A program made the position numbers and the translations under genes. The notes beneath the pieces were generated by a model. That model did no database searches. It had not been told where the DNA came from and saw only the letters and a list, made by a program, of their open reading frames with translations. Shown piece by piece: positions 8,781 through 17,619 of a DNA stretch of 64,000 nt; the first letter of the stretch is position 1, and each line of letters begins with the position of its first letter. The DNA is from Flavihumibacter solisilvae (GTDB taxonomy: Bacteria; Bacteroidota; Bacteroidia; Chitinophagales; Chitinophagaceae), in NCBI RefSeq assembly GCF_000814475.1, contig NZ_JSVC01000011.1, forward strand, positions 1 through 64,000, given 5' to 3'.

Positions 8781-9131
8781 ATGGATAATGCAAGAGTATT
8801 CAGGATAATTTTTGCCAGTGTCTACCCGCTATACATACAAAAAGTGGAGAAAAAAGGACGGACCAAAGAAGAAGTAGATGAAGTTCTCTGTTGGCTGACT
8901 GGTTACGACAAACAATCATTGCAAAAACAAATCGACAATAAAACTGATCTTGAATCGTTCTTCGCCCAGGCACCGGAATTGAATCCCAACGTTTCAAAAA
9001 TTACCGGGGTAATCTGTGGCTATCGAGTGGAAGAGATCGAAGACAAGCTTATGCAGAAGATCCGTTATATGGATAAACTGATTGATGAACTGGCCAAAGG
9101 AAAAGCAATGGAAAAAATCCTGAGAAAGTAA
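8781..9131 (+). CDS. DUF2200 family protein
   Basis: 116 residues with the DUF2200 pattern: [27 protein letters not shown] at the start, [12 protein letters not shown] near residue 38, and a C-terminal region with [13 protein letters not shown] and [19 protein letters not shown]. These cytosolic proteins resemble small helical adaptor or regulator proteins; no activity is established to my knowledge. The gene follows the kinase gene by 15 bp and could be cotranscribed with it. Confidence 0.85.
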   Translation: MDNARVFRIIFASVYPLYIQKVEKKGRTKEEVDEVLCWLTGYDKQSLQKQIDNKTDLESFFAQAPELNPNVSKITGVICGYRVEEIEDKLMQKIRYMDKLIDELAKGKAMEKILRK

Positions 9132-9148
9132 AAAGTAATCCTCCTCCT

Positions 9149-9967
9149 ATGAAAAAACTCCTGATCCCTGCGATACTATCAATTTTGATCATTTCGTGCC
9201 AGAAAGACAACTCTGAACCCAATCCAATACCTCCTCCCCAGGAACCCCCAAGCGGAAAGGGACCTTTGCAAAGCGGATTGTTAGGCTGGATCACGTATAA
9301 GGATAACCGCGTCGACAGTTTGTCCGGTTACAAATTGTTTTATGACGCAGGAGGAAAATTGACGGGAATGAGAACGGAACGGCCGGGCGGCTACGAGCGG
9401 ATTTCATTCACCTGGGAGGGCGACCACCCGAAATATTTTAAACTGGATACCATCCAGATCTATGAGGACACTGCGAGGAAGATCAAGCCTTTCTTCAGGA
9501 CTAACTACAACCTCGGCATATATATCTATAAAAACAACCGGCTGGACTCCATCTGGAGCAATGATGCTTACGGAAACCACTTTGAGACCAGGAAGTTTGT
9601 GTATGATTCGTCGGGGAATGTTGCCGAGATGAGGTACACCACCAAGCACTACTATGACGACACACACAACAAATGGATGTACGGCGAATATAACTATCAC
9701 TACCAATACGATTCCCACCCCAACCCCCATGCTGAAATTTACCGGATGATCGGAGTGCCTATCGTACGCATCCCGGAAGTAGCATTGTCGGCAAATAACG
9801 CGGTAAAAATAATTGTAGACAACCCCACCAATATAGTTCCCGGGACAGTTAAAACCTACGATTGCGATTACAAGTATAATGAGCGGGGACTTCCGGTTGA
9901 GGTGAAAATTGTTGGTGAACTGGCGCCCATAATGCCGGGATGGTGGCAGATTAAATACTACCCCTGA
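9149..9967 (+). CDS. Putative lipoprotein of unknown function
   Basis: 272 residues. The leader MKKLLIPAILSILIISC ends in a lipobox (Cys17) followed by a Pro-rich linker (NPIPPPQEPPSG), typical of surface or periplasmic lipoproteins of Bacteroidota. The mature part has alternating polar and aromatic strands such as YNLGIYIYKNNRLDSIWSND and FVYDSSGNVAEMRY. The recurring NRLDSIW / GNVAEMR / GLPVEVK pattern resembles YD/RHS-like beta-strand repeats of DUF4595-type proteins. Function unknown. It starts 17 bp after the DUF2200 gene. Confidence 0.75.
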   Translation: MKKLLIPAILSILIISCQKDNSEPNPIPPPQEPPSGKGPLQSGLLGWITYKDNRVDSLSGYKLFYDAGGKLTGMRTERPGGYERISFTWEGDHPKYFKLDTIQIYEDTARKIKPFFRTNYNLGIYIYKNNRLDSIWSNDAYGNHFETRKFVYDSSGNVAEMRYTTKHYYDDTHNKWMYGEYNYHYQYDSHPNPHAEIYRMIGVPIVRIPEVALSANNAVKIIVDNPTNIVPGTVKTYDCDYKYNERGLPVEVKIVGELAPIMPGWWQIKYYP

Positions 9968-9984
9968 CCGGTAATGGCAAAAAA

Positions 9985-10007
9985 AGTCCCGCCTCAAGGG
10001 CAGGACT
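9985..10007 (+). terminator. Weak terminator-like hairpin after the 9149 lipoprotein gene
   Basis: The arms AGTCC and GGACT flank an inner GCC/GGC pairing. An A-rich run precedes the hairpin and AAATTTC follows it. The U-tract is poor, so termination is uncertain. Confidence 0.35.
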
Positions 10008-10270
10008 AAATTTCTTCCGGGACGATCCGATCTCTGATTTCAATGGATATAGACTTCCTCGATCTGCTGAAACTTTGCGCTTTTCATGGATAGGACTCAA
10101 CTTCTAGGATAAAGGCCCGGTTAAGGTTCCGATATTTCGAAGGATGTTGGATAAGCGGGTTTTCAAGGGATTCAGGTTTTTTCTGGACTTAGGATTGGAC
10201 ATTTCCTGTTTGCTGAATCAAAGTTGTAAAATCTATTCCCCACTCAGAAATCTCTTCGATAATAATGACA

Positions 10271-10303
10271 AAACCGTCGATAATCGGGAGATTTCGACGG
10301 TTT
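10271..10303. terminator. Hairpin terminator downstream of leuS, possibly bidirectional
   Basis: Perfect 10-bp arms AAACCGTCGA (10271-10280) and TCGACGGTTT (10294-10303) enclose a 13-base loop. T/A tracts on both sides (TTTTT after the right arm, AAAA before the left) allow function in both directions. It lies 9 bp past the leuS stop. Confidence 0.65.
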
Positions 10304-10311
10304 TTGGGCGT

Positions 10312-13089
10312 TTATACCACCAGGTTAATCATCTTATTCTTCACATAGATCACCTTCTTGGGCGATTTCCCTTCAAGCCACTTTGCAATGGCAACGTCGG
10401 CCAGCACAATTTCTTCCACCTGCTGCTGGGTTGCGTCCAGCGCAATGTTGATCTCAGCCCGCGTTTTGCCGTTTATAGCTACCGGATAGGTCTTGGATGA
10501 CTCTTTCACATACTTCTCTTCGAAGACAGGGAAAGCCGCATCCAGGATACTCCCGGAATTGCCGACCAGCTGCCAGAGCTCCTCGCTGATATGCGGGGCA
10601 TAGGGTGTGATCAGGATCAGCACCTGCTCCAGGATCGCCTTCTTATGGCACTTGAGATCCGTAAGCTCATTTACACAGATCATAAACGAACTCACGCCCG
10701 TATTGAACGAGAACCGCTCGGTATCCTCTTCGATCTTGCGGACGGCGCGGTGAAGTACTTTCAGTTCTTCTGGCGTCGGTGCGTCATTGGTTACAATCGA
10801 TCCCTTCTGCTCATCCACGAACAGGCGCCACATCTTCTTGAGGAAACGGTGCACGCCTTCAATTCCTTTCGTATCCCAGGGCTTGCTGAGCTCTACGGGG
10901 CCGAGGAACATCTCGTACATCCGGAAAGTGTCGGCGCCATACCTGTCGACAATATGGTCGGGGTTCACGGTATTGAACTTCGACTTCGACATCTTTTCCA
11001 CTTCGCTTCCGCAGAGATATTTATCGTCTTCGAGAATGAACTCCGCAGTATTATAATCGGGCCTCCACGCACGGAAGGCTGTGATATCGAGCTCATAGCC
11101 GTCAACGATATTGACGTCCACATGCAGTTTGTCGAGTTTTTGACCTTCGTAGGTTTCATCCGCCTGGGCCAGTCCTTTCGACACAAAAGTGTTGGTGCCG
11201 GTGATCCGGTACACGAACCTGCTGCTGCCCTGGATCATGCCCTGGTTCACCAGCTTACGGTACGGTTCATCGTGACCGATATGGCCGAGATCAAAGAGCA
11301 CTTTGGTCCACATCCGGCTGTAAAGCAAGTGTCCTACCGCGTGTTCGGTTCCACCGATATAAAGGTCTACCTGTCCCCAGTAATCGCTCGCCTTACGGTC
11401 GCAGAAAGCGGTTTCATTATGCGGGTCCATATACCGCAGGAAATACCAGGACGAGCCGGCATAGCCAGGCATCGTGTTCGTTTCCAGTTCGCGGGCAACC
11501 CATTCCGGGATATTTGAAAGCGGTCCCTCCCCTTCCGGACCGGGACGGTAGCTTTCTACAAACGGAAGCTCCAGCGGCAGGTCTCCGTCGGCCAGCGGTT
11601 CAGCAACGCCATCCTGCCATTTTACCGGGATCGGTTCACCCCAGTAACGCTGGCGACTGAACGCCGCATCGCGCATTTTATAGTTGACCTTCCGCTTTCC
11701 AGTTCCGTCAGCTTCGATCTTATCCACAACAACATCCATGGCCTTGCGCATAGGCATGCCGTTCAGGAAGTCGCTGTGTTCCAGGATCGCATCCTTGGTG
11801 GAGTTGGCTTCTGAGCCGTTATAATGGGAGCCGATGATATTGGTAATGGGGATGCCAAAGTGTTCGGCAAACTTATGATCGCGTTCATCGCCGCAGGGAA
11901 CGGCCATGATGGCGCCGGTGCCATAGCCAGCCAGCACATATTCGGAGGTCCAGATCGGGATCTCCCTGCCGCTGAAAGGATTCAACGCGTAAGCCCCGGT
12001 AAACACCCCGCTTATCTTCTTTTCCGCCATCCTTTCGCGTTCGCTCCTGCTCTTCACGTATTCGAGGTAGGCGTCCACCGCCGGACCGTGCTCCGCGCTC
12101 TTCAGGTCTTCCACGATCTCGAGCTCGGGAGCAATTACCATAAAATCCACGCCGAAAATCGTATCCGGCCGGGTGGTATATACGCGGAGGTTCTTTACAA
12201 TTCCCTTCTCACTTTTTACTTTGAAATCCATTTCCGCGCCATGGCTCTTGCCGATCCAGTTGGTCTGCATTTCCTTCATCGAATCGCTGAACTCAACCTT
12301 TTCCAAACCTTCGAGAAGGCGGTCGGCATATTCCGTGATGCGCAGGTACCACTGCCGCAGTTTCTTCTTCACTACCGGGAATCCGCCCCTTTCACTCACG
12401 CCATTCACCACTTCATCGTTGGCGAGTACCGTTCCCAGCGCTTCGCACCAGTTCACTTCGCCGAAACCGCAATAGGTCAGGCGGTAGTCCATCAGGATGT
12501 CTTCTTTTCGCTTCTTGTCGAAAGCTGACCACTCCCCGGCTGAAAACTTCAGGGTGGGGTTGCCGGGACAGATATGCGAACTGTTTCCTTCCTTTTCAAA
12601 GGTTGCAACCAGCCCGGAAATCGGTTCCGCCTTACCGGTATGCCGGTTAAAAAACGAGCGGAACAGCTGGAGGAAGATCCATTGGGTCCATTTATAATAT
12701 TTGGGATCGCTTGTGCGGACTTCGCGGTCCCAGTCGAAGCTGAAACCAATATTGTCGAGCTGCCTGCGGAAAGTGGCAATATTCTGTTCCGTACTAACCG
12801 CGGGATGCACACCATGTTCTATTGCATATTGTTCAGCGGGAAGGCCGAATGCATCATAACCCATCGGGTGCAACACATTGAAACCCTTAAGGCGCCTGAA
12901 CCGGCTGTAGATATCACTGGCTATATAGCCGAGCGGATGGCCTACATGCAGTCCCGCACCACTGGGGTAGGGAAACATGTCGAGCACATAACATTTTGGT
13001 TTGGTTGAGTCGTTCGATACCTTATAGGCATTGGTCTTTTTCCAATGTTCCTGCCATTTCTTTTCGATCTGCCTGAAACTATACTCCAT
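10312..13089 (-). CDS. leuS: Leucine-tRNA ligase
   Basis: 925 residues. This is a class I aminoacyl-tRNA synthetase that charges tRNA-Leu in the cytoplasm. The HIGH-type motif is HVGH at 48-51 (after MFPYPSGAGL) and the KMSKS motif is at about 699-703 (EVEKMSKSKFN). The long insert between them contains the CP1 editing domain (YTTRPDTIFGVDFMVIAPE, GTGAIMAVPCGDERD). The C-terminus holds the anticodon-binding and leucine-specific regions (ITPYAPHISEELW). Length fits Bacteroidota LeuRS. It is transcribed divergently from ftsX, with a TAnnTTTG element upstream, and is followed by a hairpin terminator. Confidence 0.98.
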   Translation of the reverse strand: MEYSFRQIEKKWQEHWKKTNAYKVSNDSTKPKCYVLDMFPYPSGAGLHVGHPLGYIASDIYSRFRRLKGFNVLHPMGYDAFGLPAEQYAIEHGVHPAVSTEQNIATFRRQLDNIGFSFDWDREVRTSDPKYYKWTQWIFLQLFRSFFNRHTGKAEPISGLVATFEKEGNSSHICPGNPTLKFSAGEWSAFDKKRKEDILMDYRLTYCGFGEVNWCEALGTVLANDEVVNGVSERGGFPVVKKKLRQWYLRITEYADRLLEGLEKVEFSDSMKEMQTNWIGKSHGAEMDFKVKSEKGIVKNLRVYTTRPDTIFGVDFMVIAPELEIVEDLKSAEHGPAVDAYLEYVKSRSERERMAEKKISGVFTGAYALNPFSGREIPIWTSEYVLAGYGTGAIMAVPCGDERDHKFAEHFGIPITNIIGSHYNGSEANSTKDAILEHSDFLNGMPMRKAMDVVVDKIEADGTGKRKVNYKMRDAAFSRQRYWGEPIPVKWQDGVAEPLADGDLPLELPFVESYRPGPEGEGPLSNIPEWVARELETNTMPGYAGSSWYFLRYMDPHNETAFCDRKASDYWGQVDLYIGGTEHAVGHLLYSRMWTKVLFDLGHIGHDEPYRKLVNQGMIQGSSRFVYRITGTNTFVSKGLAQADETYEGQKLDKLHVDVNIVDGYELDITAFRAWRPDYNTAEFILEDDKYLCGSEVEKMSKSKFNTVNPDHIVDRYGADTFRMYEMFLGPVELSKPWDTKGIEGVHRFLKKMWRLFVDEQKGSIVTNDAPTPEELKVLHRAVRKIEEDTERFSFNTGVSSFMICVNELTDLKCHKKAILEQVLILITPYAPHISEELWQLVGNSGSILDAAFPVFEEKYVKESSKTYPVAINGKTRAEINIALDATQQQVEEIVLADVAIAKWLEGKSPKKVIYVKNKMINLVV

Positions 13090-13166
13090 TGGGTGTTTTA
13101 ATTATATTGTAACCTTTTGCTATACATGAAATGTGAAACAGCTGATAACAATCGTTTTATGGGGGA

Positions 13167-13174
13167 CAAAAATA
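13167..13174 (-). promoter_or_regulatory. -7 element for leuS
   Basis: On the minus strand this reads TATTTTTG, a match to TAnnTTTG, 77 bp before the leuS ATG. No clear -33 TTTG is seen at the usual distance. Confidence 0.45.
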
Positions 13175-13196
13175 CAAACTGAAAGGCTAAAACTGC

Positions 13197-13204
13197 TATT
13201 TTTG
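13197..13204 (+). promoter_or_regulatory. -7 element for ftsX
   Basis: TATTTTTG matches TAnnTTTG and lies 40 bp before the ftsX ATG. Together with the leuS element it makes a compact divergent promoter region. Confidence 0.45.
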
Positions 13205-13244
13205 TCCGTATTGCCACAGTACTAACCCACTGAAAATCGATATA

Positions 13245-14117
13245 ATGACGCAAATCGGAAAATCATCCGCCAAACGTTCACAGCCTTCTTATTTCATGTC
13301 CATCCTGGGCGTTTCCCTCGTGCTCTTCATCCTGGGACTGCTGGGCTGGATCGTGATCAACGCCAACAAACTGGGCCAGTATTTCAAGGAAAATGTGGAA
13401 GTAAGGGTTTATCTCAGGGAGAATATCAGTCCGAAAGACAGTGTTTTTCTCGTTCAATATATCGCCAACAAGCCGTACGTTCGGGAGTATGAATATGTGA
13501 CCAAGGATCAGGCAAAGGAGAAATTCATGGCTGACGGCAACGATGACTGGAAGAATATCCTGGATGCGAACCCGCTGCCGGCGAGTATCGATTTCAAATT
13601 AAGGAACCAGTATGTGCATGTCGACAGCCTGGCCACCATAGAAAAGGACCTGGAAGCGAACATCGCGGTTAACGATGTGCAGTATCCGCGGTCGCTCGTA
13701 ACCAACCTGAATGAGAACGTGCAGCAGATCAGCCTGATATTGCTGATCATCGCCATTGTGCTTTGCGTGGTTGTGATCGTGCTCATCGACAATACCATCA
13801 GGCTGGCCATGTTCAGCAACCGCTTCCTCATTAAAACGATGCAGATGGTGGGTGCGACGCGTGGCTTTATCGCCAGGCCAATGGATGTGAGGGCAGTCGC
13901 TAATGGTCTGTTCAGCGGGCTCATTGCCCTTGCCGGAATAGTGGCACTGGTATTTTTTGCCGAAAAGCAATTGCCGGAACTTAAAGCGATCCGTGACAAT
14001 ACCTGGATGATACTGCTAGCCAGCGGAATCATCGTACTGGGAATCCTGATCTCGCTGCTGAGCACGCATCGCAGCGTAGTGAAATACCTTAAAATGAAAC
14101 TCGACGACCTGTACTAG
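13245..14117 (+). CDS. ftsX: Cell division protein FtsX (permease-like)
   Basis: 290 residues with four membrane segments: one after a short cytoplasmic N-terminus (ILGVSLVLFILGLLGWIVI) and three in the C-terminal half. A periplasmic domain lies between the first two (VEVRVYLRENISPKDSV). The C-terminal FtsX/MacB fold includes NTIRLAMFSNRFLIKTMQMVGATRGFI, the cytoplasmic loop that contacts FtsE. With FtsE, FtsX transmits ATP hydrolysis to periplasmic murein hydrolases at the septum. ftsE is not next to it. The neighbours DUF3098 and uppP form the order usual for Bacteroidota. Confidence 0.95.
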   Translation: MTQIGKSSAKRSQPSYFMSILGVSLVLFILGLLGWIVINANKLGQYFKENVEVRVYLRENISPKDSVFLVQYIANKPYVREYEYVTKDQAKEKFMADGNDDWKNILDANPLPASIDFKLRNQYVHVDSLATIEKDLEANIAVNDVQYPRSLVTNLNENVQQISLILLIIAIVLCVVVIVLIDNTIRLAMFSNRFLIKTMQMVGATRGFIARPMDVRAVANGLFSGLIALAGIVALVFFAEKQLPELKAIRDNTWMILLASGIIVLGILISLLSTHRSVVKYLKMKLDDLY

Positions 14118-14174
14118 GAGCGGATGTTTCGCCTGGAATTTTGACTTAATAATTTTGACTTTTGACTTTTTACC

Positions 14175-14435
14175 ATGACTAAAAAAGAGACCAAACCCGT
14201 ATTAGCGCATACCTCAGAAAAGCTGTTCGGAAAAGAGAATTTCATCTGGATGATCGCGGGCATAATTGTAATTGTGCTGGGTATGCTGGTATTGAGCGGC
14301 GGAAAAGGCAGTGACCCGAATGTGTTTGACCAGAAAGAAGTATACAGTACATCACGCATCACCATCGCTCCGATCCTGATCATTGCCGGACTGGCAATCG
14401 AGGTTGTGGCTATCTTCAAAAAGCCGAAATCCTGA
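14175..14435 (+). CDS. DUF3098 domain protein
   Basis: 86 residues with two hydrophobic segments ([19 protein letters not shown] and [17 protein letters not shown]) separated by a short polar loop with [12 protein letters not shown]. This is the DUF3098 pattern, a small Bacteroidota inner-membrane protein of unknown role encoded between ftsX and uppP. The conserved position suggests a link to division or envelope lipid carrier recycling, but this is inference. The upstream 58 bp contain three TTTTGACTT repeats. Confidence 0.85.
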   Translation: MTKKETKPVLAHTSEKLFGKENFIWMIAGIIVIVLGMLVLSGGKGSDPNVFDQKEVYSTSRITIAPILIIAGLAIEVVAIFKKPKS

Positions 14436-14445
14436 TCGCCAGCAC

Positions 14446-15273
14446 ATGAGCATTATTGACGCCATTATCGTGGCAATTGTGGAAGGATTGACGGAATTCC
14501 TGCCCGTATCCTCGACCGGACATATGATCATTGCAAGCACTTTGCTCGGTATTCATAAGGAAGAATTCACCAAGCTGTTTGAAGTTGCGATCCAGCTCGG
14601 CGCCATCATGGCCGTTGTGGTACTTTACTGGAAAAAGTTTACCGACTTCAAAAGCTGGATGTTCTATGTGAAGCTGGCTGCTGCCGTTTTACCGGCACTT
14701 GTTCTGGGATACTTATTTTCCGACCAGGTGGACGCAATGCTGGAAAGTCCGCTTACCGTTGCCATTTCGCTGCTTGTGGGCGGGTTCGTGCTGGTATTTA
14801 TCGACCGCGCTTTCAAGCGCCCGGAAATAAACAGGGAAGAAGAGATCAGTTTCCCTAAGGCGATCGTGATCGGCATCTGGCAGTGCCTGGCCATGATTCC
14901 CGGCGTGAGCCGCAGTGCGTCCTCGATCATTGGTGGAATGCAGCAGAAGCTTACGAGAAACCTGGCGGCCGAGTTTTCTTTCTTCCTCGCTGTGCCGACC
15001 ATGGCTGCAGCAACTGGTTATTCGCTCGTGCTGAAAGACTGGGAATCCACACCCGGGGTGGCGCAAAAAGGCTATGAGCTGTTGCTGAGTTCCTCTGAAA
15101 ACATGACCGCATTTATCGTTGGCAATATTGTGGCTTTTGTGGTTGCGTTGCTCGCCATTAAATTCTTTATCGGCTTCCTGCAGAAACATGGATTCAAGTG
15201 GTTTGGGTATTACAGGATAATTGCGGGCGTACTTTTATTAGTATTGTTTCTGACTGGGATAGTGAAGTCATAG
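14446..15273 (+). CDS. uppP: Undecaprenyl-diphosphatase
   Basis: 275 residues from the ATG at 14446; the frame is open further upstream but overlaps DUF3098. The family motifs are [16 protein letters not shown] near residues 14-29 and [15 protein letters not shown] near 150-164, which hold the catalytic Glu, Ser, His and Arg. The rest is hydrophobic, with about eight membrane helices. The enzyme removes a phosphate from undecaprenyl diphosphate, recycling the lipid carrier for peptidoglycan and O-antigen synthesis, and confers bacitracin tolerance. The usual next gene in many relatives, truB, is absent here. Confidence 0.96.
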   Translation: MSIIDAIIVAIVEGLTEFLPVSSTGHMIIASTLLGIHKEEFTKLFEVAIQLGAIMAVVVLYWKKFTDFKSWMFYVKLAAAVLPALVLGYLFSDQVDAMLESPLTVAISLLVGGFVLVFIDRAFKRPEINREEEISFPKAIVIGIWQCLAMIPGVSRSASSIIGGMQQKLTRNLAAEFSFFLAVPTMAAATGYSLVLKDWESTPGVAQKGYELLLSSSENMTAFIVGNIVAFVVALLAIKFFIGFLQKHGFKWFGYYRIIAGVLLLVLFLTGIVKS

Positions 15274-15348
15274 GGATGTTTTTTCGTGCCCTCTCGTCGA
15301 AGTGCGATCGCACTCCTGGGTTTTTACTTTTTATTTTAATCTGAAAAC

Positions 15349-16680
15349 ATGAAGTCTTCTTCTAAGAAGGTCATCAATGGTTGGGCAATGTACGACTGGG
15401 CAAACAGTGCATATAACCTGGTCATCACTTCAACTATCTTCCCCGCGTATTATGTAGGAGTAACGAGTGCCGCATCGGCAGACCACCAGGTTGATTTTTT
15501 TGGCAGGAAGTTCGTCAACACCGCATTGATGGATTATGCATTGTCAGTGGTGTTCCTGATCGTAGCCCTCACCTCCCCGATCCTGTCGTCCATTGCCGAT
15601 TATAAGAGAAACAAAAAAGTATACCTGAAGTGGTTTTGCTTCATGGGTTCGGCAGCGTGCCTGGGGCTCTTCTTCTTCACACCTGAAAAAATTGAGCTCG
15701 GTATTATCCTGTTTTCCATTGCAGCCCTGGGTTACTGGGCGAGCATTGTGTTTTATAATTCTTACCTGCCCGACATAGCAGCACCGGAAGACCAGGACCG
15801 CGTGAGTGCGAAAGGCTTTGCGCTGGGTTATATCGGCAGCGTGTTACTGCAGATCATTTGCTTTGTGCTGATCCTGAACCCCGAGTGGCTGTCATGGGCC
15901 GCGGCAGGAGAAGATTTCAAGACCATCGGTCCACGGTTTTCATTCCTGCTGGTCGGACTCTGGTGGTTTGGTTTCGCCCAACTTACGCTGCGGGTATTGC
16001 CCCTGAGCAGCAAGGCAGAAAGGAAATCAAAGAAGCATGTGCTGGTGAACGGGTTCCATGAATTGAAGCTGGTATGGAACCAGGTAAAGCAGATGCCGGC
16101 GCTGAAAAGATTCCTGCTCTCCTTCTTTCTTTACAGTATGGGCGTGCAGACCGTAATGCTGGTGGCAGCGGGATTTGCGAAGAAAGAGATCTTCCAGAAG
16201 CCCGAGGATGAACCAAAGTTGCTGATCACCATTATCCTCATCCAGATCGTGGCAGTAGTCGGCGCCATTGCCCTGAGTCGGCTATCGAAGGTGATTGGCA
16301 ACCTGTGGGTACTCATGCTTTCCGTGATCATCTGGATCGGGATCTGCATTGCAGGTTATTACGTGCAGACACAAACGCAGTTTTACCTGCTGGCCTGCGC
16401 GGTGGGACTGGTTATGGGCGGAATCCAGAGCATGAGCCGCAGTACCTATTCGAAGCTGCTGCCGGAAACCCAGGACACCACTTCCTTCTTCAGCTTTTAT
16501 GATGTTACGGAAAAGATCGCAATTGTGATCGGCATCTTTACCTTTGGGTACCTGGAAGAGCTGACAGGCAGCATGCGCAACTCGATCATTGCACTGGGCA
16601 CATTCTTTGTACTCGGATTGCTTGCCCTCTTATATACCAGGAAAGTATACGAACAACACCATGCAACTGTACACAATTAA
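15349..16680 (+). CDS. MFS transporter, UMF1 (Atg22/BtlA-like) family
   Basis: 443 residues with about twelve hydrophobic segments. The N-terminal motif GWAMYDWANSAYNLVITSTIFPAYY is diagnostic for the UMF1 family. Further support comes from LTSPILSSIADYKRNKK (the MFS loop 2-3 region), SFFLYSMGVQTV and GGIQSMSRSTYSKLLPE. The substrate is unknown; relatives of the family are implicated in amino acid efflux in yeast. Its 3' end overlaps the next gene by 20 bp, which suggests coupled expression. Confidence 0.9.
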   Translation: MKSSSKKVINGWAMYDWANSAYNLVITSTIFPAYYVGVTSAASADHQVDFFGRKFVNTALMDYALSVVFLIVALTSPILSSIADYKRNKKVYLKWFCFMGSAACLGLFFFTPEKIELGIILFSIAALGYWASIVFYNSYLPDIAAPEDQDRVSAKGFALGYIGSVLLQIICFVLILNPEWLSWAAAGEDFKTIGPRFSFLLVGLWWFGFAQLTLRVLPLSSKAERKSKKHVLVNGFHELKLVWNQVKQMPALKRFLLSFFLYSMGVQTVMLVAAGFAKKEIFQKPEDEPKLLITIILIQIVAVVGAIALSRLSKVIGNLWVLMLSVIIWIGICIAGYYVQTQTQFYLLACAVGLVMGGIQSMSRSTYSKLLPETQDTTSFFSFYDVTEKIAIVIGIFTFGYLEELTGSMRNSIIALGTFFVLGLLALLYTRKVYEQHHATVHN

Positions 16681-17554
16681 TACCGGGTATTTCAAGCTTG
16701 ACGGTGGCGCCATGTTTGGCGTAGTGCCCAAAAGCATCTGGAATAAACTGAACCCGGCAGACAGCAATAATCTTTGCAGCTGGGCAATGCGCAGCCTGCT
16801 GATCGAAGACGGGAAACGCCTGATTTTGATCGATAACGGAATCGGTGATAAGCAGGATGCTAAGTTCATGGGGCATTACCATCTTCACGGCGACGATACA
16901 CTGGATAAATCCCTCGCCGCACATGGTTTTCATCGTGATGACATAACTGATATACTGTTAACGCATCTTCATTTCGACCATTGCGGCGGAAGCATAATCC
17001 GCGAGGGCAACAAGCTGGTTCCGGCATTCAAGAATGCCACTTACTGGAGCAATGAAGGTCACTGGAACTGGGCCGTGCATCCGAACGACCGCGAGAAAGC
17101 GTCGTTCCTGAAAGAGAATATTCTTCCTATTAAAGAGAGCGGGCAGTTGAAATTTATTGATTCGCCGGCACCACATACAGGTAGCGATGCCGAGAGCCTG
17201 ATGCTGCACAAACCGCTTGCGCTGGTCAATTTCTCCGACAATATTGACCTTAGATTTGTCAATGGCCATACACACAGCATGATGCTGCCGCAGATCCGCC
17301 ACAACGGTCGTACGATCGTTTACATGGCTGACCTGCTTCCCTCTGCAGCGCATATCCCGTTGCCATATGTAATGGCCTATGATATGTTCCCGCTTACCAC
17401 GCTTCATGAAAAGAAGTCATTCCTTACGGAAGCGCACGAAAAAAACTACACCCTTTATTTTGAGCACGATCCATCTATAGAGTGCTGCGAACTGGAACTG
17501 ACGGAAAAGGGTATCCGGAACAAACCGGGTTTTGCCCTCAGTGAAATTCTGTAG
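16661..17554 (+). CDS. MBL-fold metallo-hydrolase
   Basis: 297 residues from the ATG at 16661, chosen because MQLYTINTGYFKLDGGAMFG is a typical N-terminus; an earlier in-frame start lies inside the transporter gene. The zinc-binding motif is HLHFDH (in LLTHLHFDHCGGS), with later metal ligands likely in NGHTHSMMLP and YFEHDP near the C-terminus. The N-terminal WAMRSLLIEDGKRLILIDNGIGD is the usual beta-strand pair of lactonase-like members. Substrate unknown. A second MBL-fold gene lies at 57693-58427. Confidence 0.88.
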   Translation: MQLYTINTGYFKLDGGAMFGVVPKSIWNKLNPADSNNLCSWAMRSLLIEDGKRLILIDNGIGDKQDAKFMGHYHLHGDDTLDKSLAAHGFHRDDITDILLTHLHFDHCGGSIIREGNKLVPAFKNATYWSNEGHWNWAVHPNDREKASFLKENILPIKESGQLKFIDSPAPHTGSDAESLMLHKPLALVNFSDNIDLRFVNGHTHSMMLPQIRHNGRTIVYMADLLPSAAHIPLPYVMAYDMFPLTTLHEKKSFLTEAHEKNYTLYFEHDPSIECCELELTEKGIRNKPGFALSEIL

Positions 17555-17619
17555 TGCAGGCAGGTTGTTGCAAACATCCCGGGGAACCGTTATTTTGTCT
17601 TCCTTAACTGTTAGCAACC

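Larger units (their letters stand above)
9968..10311. other. Intergenic region, 344 bp, between convergent genes
   Basis: This gap lies between the plus-strand lipoprotein gene and the 3' end of leuS on the minus strand. It holds two hairpins, listed separately, one near each gene end. In the roughly 260 bp between them I see no convincing coding frame, tRNA or repeat. The open frame starting at 10144 on the plus strand runs into leuS antisense and has no recognisable product. Confidence 0.6.

Noticed and set aside
10144-10500. 118-residue open frame on the plus strand between the lipoprotein gene and leuS.
   Set aside because: Half of it is antisense to the leuS coding region and it spans a terminator hairpin. 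No protein-like features.
10591-12528. Long open frames (308 and 234 residues) antisense to leuS.
   Set aside because: They are shadows caused by the codon bias of leuS. No start signals and no recognisable domains.
15300-15313. The palindrome containing GCGATCGC suggested a cyanobacterial HIP1 element.
   Set aside because: Gene content is clearly Bacteroidota and the octamer is not repeated at the high density HIP1 would have.
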